A stretch of 16,428 nt of DNA, from positions 1-16,428 of the forward strand of contig JAEZZZ010000103.1 in NCBI GenBank assembly GCA_023418255.1, in the 5' to 3' direction. The notes beneath the pieces are model-generated. The model was not told the DNA's origin, did no database searches, and saw only the letters and a program-made list of their open reading frames with translations. The translations under genes were made by a program, and so were the position numbers. Positions 14,653 through 16,428 of this stretch are shown piece after piece (the first letter of the stretch is position 1; every line of letters starts with the position of its first letter). Source of the stretch: Bacteroidota bacterium. GTDB lineage: Bacteria; Bacteroidota; Bacteroidia; Bacteroidales; Dysgonomonadaceae.

Positions 14653-15525
14653 CTACAATACGTTGAGCGACTGTTCTTTCATCTGTTCCAATTCGTCTTT
14701 CATCCGTACCACGATTTGTTGCATGGCAGAGTGGTTTGATTTCGAGCCCAGTGTGTTTATTTCGCGTCCAATCTCTTGAAGAACGAATCCCAGTTTTTTG
14801 CCTTGGTTTTTTTCGTTTTTCAATATCTCTCTAAAGTAGTTCAAATGGTTGAGCAGCCTTGTTTTTTCCTCATTTATATCCAACTTTTCGATGTAATAAA
14901 TCATCTCTTGCTCAAACCGATTCTTGTCGTATTCGACATTATCGAGAGAGGCGAGGTTGTCGCTGATTTTGCTTTTTATTTTTTCGATTCGTTCGTTTTC
15001 GTAAACTGCAATGTCGGTCAAAAGATGTTGAATGTTATCTGTCTTTTCTTGCAGCTGTTGTTGAATCATTTTGCCTTCTTGTGCTCGAAAAGCAATCAGC
15101 TCGTTTACCGCTGTGCAAAAAGCTTTATGAATTTCATTCCATTCGGTTTCGTTCAACTCTTCGGTGTCGGGCTTTGCAACGTCGGGTAGTCGCAGCAGCA
15201 CGGGCAGCCAATCTTGTGGCGGTTCGATATTCATCTTCTTAGTCAGTGCGCTCAACTCACGGTGATATTGCTCAATTACGTTGTAGTCAAGCTTTGATGT
15301 TACATCTTTTGTTAAGTAGTCGATGCTGATTGTGAGGTCTATTTTTCCTCTTTGCAATATTTGTGAAAGCTCACTTCGCAGCACTATCTCTTTTTCTTTG
15401 TAGATATGCGGTATGCGTGTAAACAAGTCAAATTGTTTGCTGTTGAGCGATTTGATTTCGATTTTTATTTTCTTGTCGGAGAACTCTGCCGTAGCGGTTC
15501 CGTATCCTGTCATCGAATGTGTCAT
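14653..15525 (-). CDS. YicC-family endoribonuclease
   Basis: 290 residues from ATG 15523-15525 (MTHSMTGYG, the canonical family opening). A longer frame from GTG 15570 would run through a TAnnTTTG promoter element at 15547-15540 and is rejected. The N-terminal YicC domain has VEIKSLNSKQFDL-type residues (IKIEIKSLNSKQFD), a helical middle part, and the C-terminal DUF1732 block LGFVLQEIGREINTLGSKSN with IVVRMKDELEQMKEQ. E. coli YicC and relatives have been reported to cut RNA. The acidic and basic residues of the family core are present. The gene is upstream of gmk on the same strand. Confidence 0.93.
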   Translation of the reverse strand: MTHSMTGYGTATAEFSDKKIKIEIKSLNSKQFDLFTRIPHIYKEKEIVLRSELSQILQRGKIDLTISIDYLTKDVTSKLDYNVIEQYHRELSALTKKMNIEPPQDWLPVLLRLPDVAKPDTEELNETEWNEIHKAFCTAVNELIAFRAQEGKMIQQQLQEKTDNIQHLLTDIAVYENERIEKIKSKISDNLASLDNVEYDKNRFEQEMIYYIEKLDINEEKTRLLNHLNYFREILKNEKNQGKKLGFVLQEIGREINTLGSKSNHSAMQQIVVRMKDELEQMKEQSLNVL

Positions 15526-15539
15526 ATTCTTATTTTTCG

Positions 15540-15547
15540 CAAAGGTA
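15540..15547 (-). promoter_or_regulatory. Promoter -7 element of the YicC-gmk operon
   Basis: Minus-strand TACCTTTG matches TAnnTTTG exactly and ends 14 bases before the ATG at 15525. This gives a very short leader and decides the start codon of the YicC-family gene. Confidence 0.6.
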
Positions 15548-15629
15548 CATGATTTTTCTTTTGAACCCACACAGACAGCGATAAAAACTTATCAAGCCTT
15601 TGGTTGTGGCTGTTTGTCAATGCCAAAAT

Positions 15630-16145
15630 TTACCACACCAATACAACACGGAAGTTGTAGTTTTGTGGAGCATCAAAATCTCGCGCCAGATCGGACGCTT
15701 TAATATAAAAGGCAACGGTTGATGGATTTCCCAACTGAAAATCGCAACTGATCGTTTCGGTAAATGTTACGGGATTGCCGGCGTCGTCGGTCACACTGTA
15801 CGTATTTACATAAGGCAAGGGCTTTTGAAGTTCATTTTTCCCTTGTTCTCCAATGAATACGTAAGCGAGGGCTGCGCCATTTTCATAAATAAACTTGGTC
15901 ATTTCGGGAATATTCGCTACCGCTTCGTATTGCGCTGCTTGATCATTCCAGGTCCAAGTGTCTTTAGCGACATTGATATTTATGATTTTCCAGTTTGTAA
16001 ACTCTAACTTTTGATTGTTGGCTTCGATCATTTGTTCCACTTCAAGGCGGGTTAATGTATTGTCAGGGCCACAGCCGGTTGCCAAGATGCCCATGCCAAG
16101 CAGCATAATTGCCGCGAATAGTGATGTTGATAGTTTTCTTTTCAT
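15630..16145 (-). CDS. Lipoprotein of unknown function
   Basis: 171 residues. A classic lipoprotein signal is present: basic MKRKLS, a hydrophobic run AAIMLLGMGI, then LATGC with Cys25 as the acylated residue. Residues after the cysteine are GPDNTLTRLEVEQMIEAN, a short helix, followed by a beta-rich domain (KFTNW/TWNDQ-like to FRVVLVW at the end). I do not recognise the family. It probably sits at the inner or outer membrane facing the periplasm; the Gly-Pro-Asp after Cys does not clearly match a surface-export signal. It is upstream of, and on the same strand as, the YicC-family gene, which has its own promoter. Confidence 0.8.
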   Translation of the reverse strand: MKRKLSTSLFAAIMLLGMGILATGCGPDNTLTRLEVEQMIEANNQKLEFTNWKIININVAKDTWTWNDQAAQYEAVANIPEMTKFIYENGAALAYVFIGEQGKNELQKPLPYVNTYSVTDDAGNPVTFTETISCDFQLGNPSTVAFYIKASDLARDFDAPQNYNFRVVLVW

Positions 16146-16335
16146 ATCGATTTGTTTTTTATGTGTTATGCGATGTATTTTTTGATGCCGTAGGCACGCG
16201 ATAGTTTAATTATAGAACAAGAAAAATGTCGATTTGTTTGTAGTGTATCATTTTTTCATTGAAAATTATATTCTTGCCTTGTTGAAAATGCTCAGTATCC
16301 TATAACAATAGTCCGTTAAAAATTTACTATATGAG

Positions 16336-16428
16336 TCATGCAGCAATGGCTGCAAACTCCACGAGTTCTTTAACAAGTTTATCATTTAATCTTCTGTTCG
16401 GTTTTATGCCAGACACGCAAATAAATCG
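16336..16428 (-). CDS. C-terminal end of an unidentified protein, cut by the window edge
   Basis: The minus-strand frame is open from the window end and closes at TGA (16336-16338) after about 30 codons, reading SGIKPNRRLNDKLVKELVEF and ending AAIAA. The basic, helical tail would suit a transposase or other DNA-binding protein, but the fragment is too short for a family call, and even its being a real gene is uncertain. Confidence 0.4.
   Translation of the reverse strand, partial: RFICVSGIKPNRRLNDKLVKELVEFAAIAA

Noticed and set aside
15526..15570. GTG start at 15570 for the YicC-family protein
   Set aside because: The extension covers a perfect TAnnTTTG promoter element, and the family starts at the M-x-x-S-M-T-G motif.
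1..16428. CRISPR array, tRNA or rRNA genes
   Set aside because: No regularly spaced direct repeats, cloverleaf-like sequence or rRNA-like conserved stretch was seen on either strand.

Overview
The window reads as a chromosomal segment from a member of the Bacteroidota, most likely the order Bacteroidales. The evidence is promoter -7 elements of the form TAnnTTTG upstream of several genes, little Shine-Dalgarno sequence, an IS4-type transposase remnant and a serine invertase of kinds common in Bacteroidales, and a single-domain arabinose-5-phosphate-isomerase-like protein next to purE. I do not assign a genus.

Positions 1-8842 are an accessory, defence-like region. It starts with a truncated IS4-family transposase joined to the tail of an unidentified gene (1-359). 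A serine recombinase of the DNA-invertase type follows (366-971, minus). Beyond it lies a two-gene restriction-modification system on the minus strand: a PLD nuclease / SF2 helicase protein (8842-5381) and, one base later, a large N6-adenine methyltransferase with a C-terminal target-recognition domain (5379-1924). Between the recombinase and the methyltransferase, on the plus strand, is a promoterless, start-less but fully open second copy of the methyltransferase C-terminus (1071-1940). It is divergent in the middle and homologous at conserved landmarks. The expressed and silent C-termini point at each other, overlap by 17 bases at their 3' ends, and are bounded by a 21-base inverted repeat with one mismatch (1065-1085 and 2836-2856). 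Inversion between these repeats would replace residues after about 849 of the methyltransferase with the silent version, in frame, giving a protein of about 1132 residues. This looks like a recombinase-driven specificity switch for a PLD-helicase/methyltransferase restriction system. It is the main result of this reading.

Positions 8843-9277 hold no gene. They contain the restriction-operon promoter, a G-rich (GGGGGAA) tandem repeat and the promoter of the next operon.

From 9278 onward the content is ordinary housekeeping. A plus-strand operon encodes a Yip1-like membrane protein, SmpB (trans-translation) and a nucleoside-recognition-domain membrane protein. A separate DUF2179-type membrane protein (11419-11982) comes next. 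Minus-strand genes follow: purE plus a KdsD-like SIS isomerase (13238-12097), gcvH with a clear terminator (13858-13478), gmk and a YicC-family endoribonuclease gene (14580-14008 and 15525-14653), and a lipoprotein of unknown function (16145-15630). The last 93 bases are the C-terminal end of an unidentified minus-strand gene cut by the window edge.

Two functional layers therefore meet here: conserved nucleotide, cofactor and translation-quality genes, and next to them a self-contained, probably phase-variable defence locus flanked by insertion-sequence debris.
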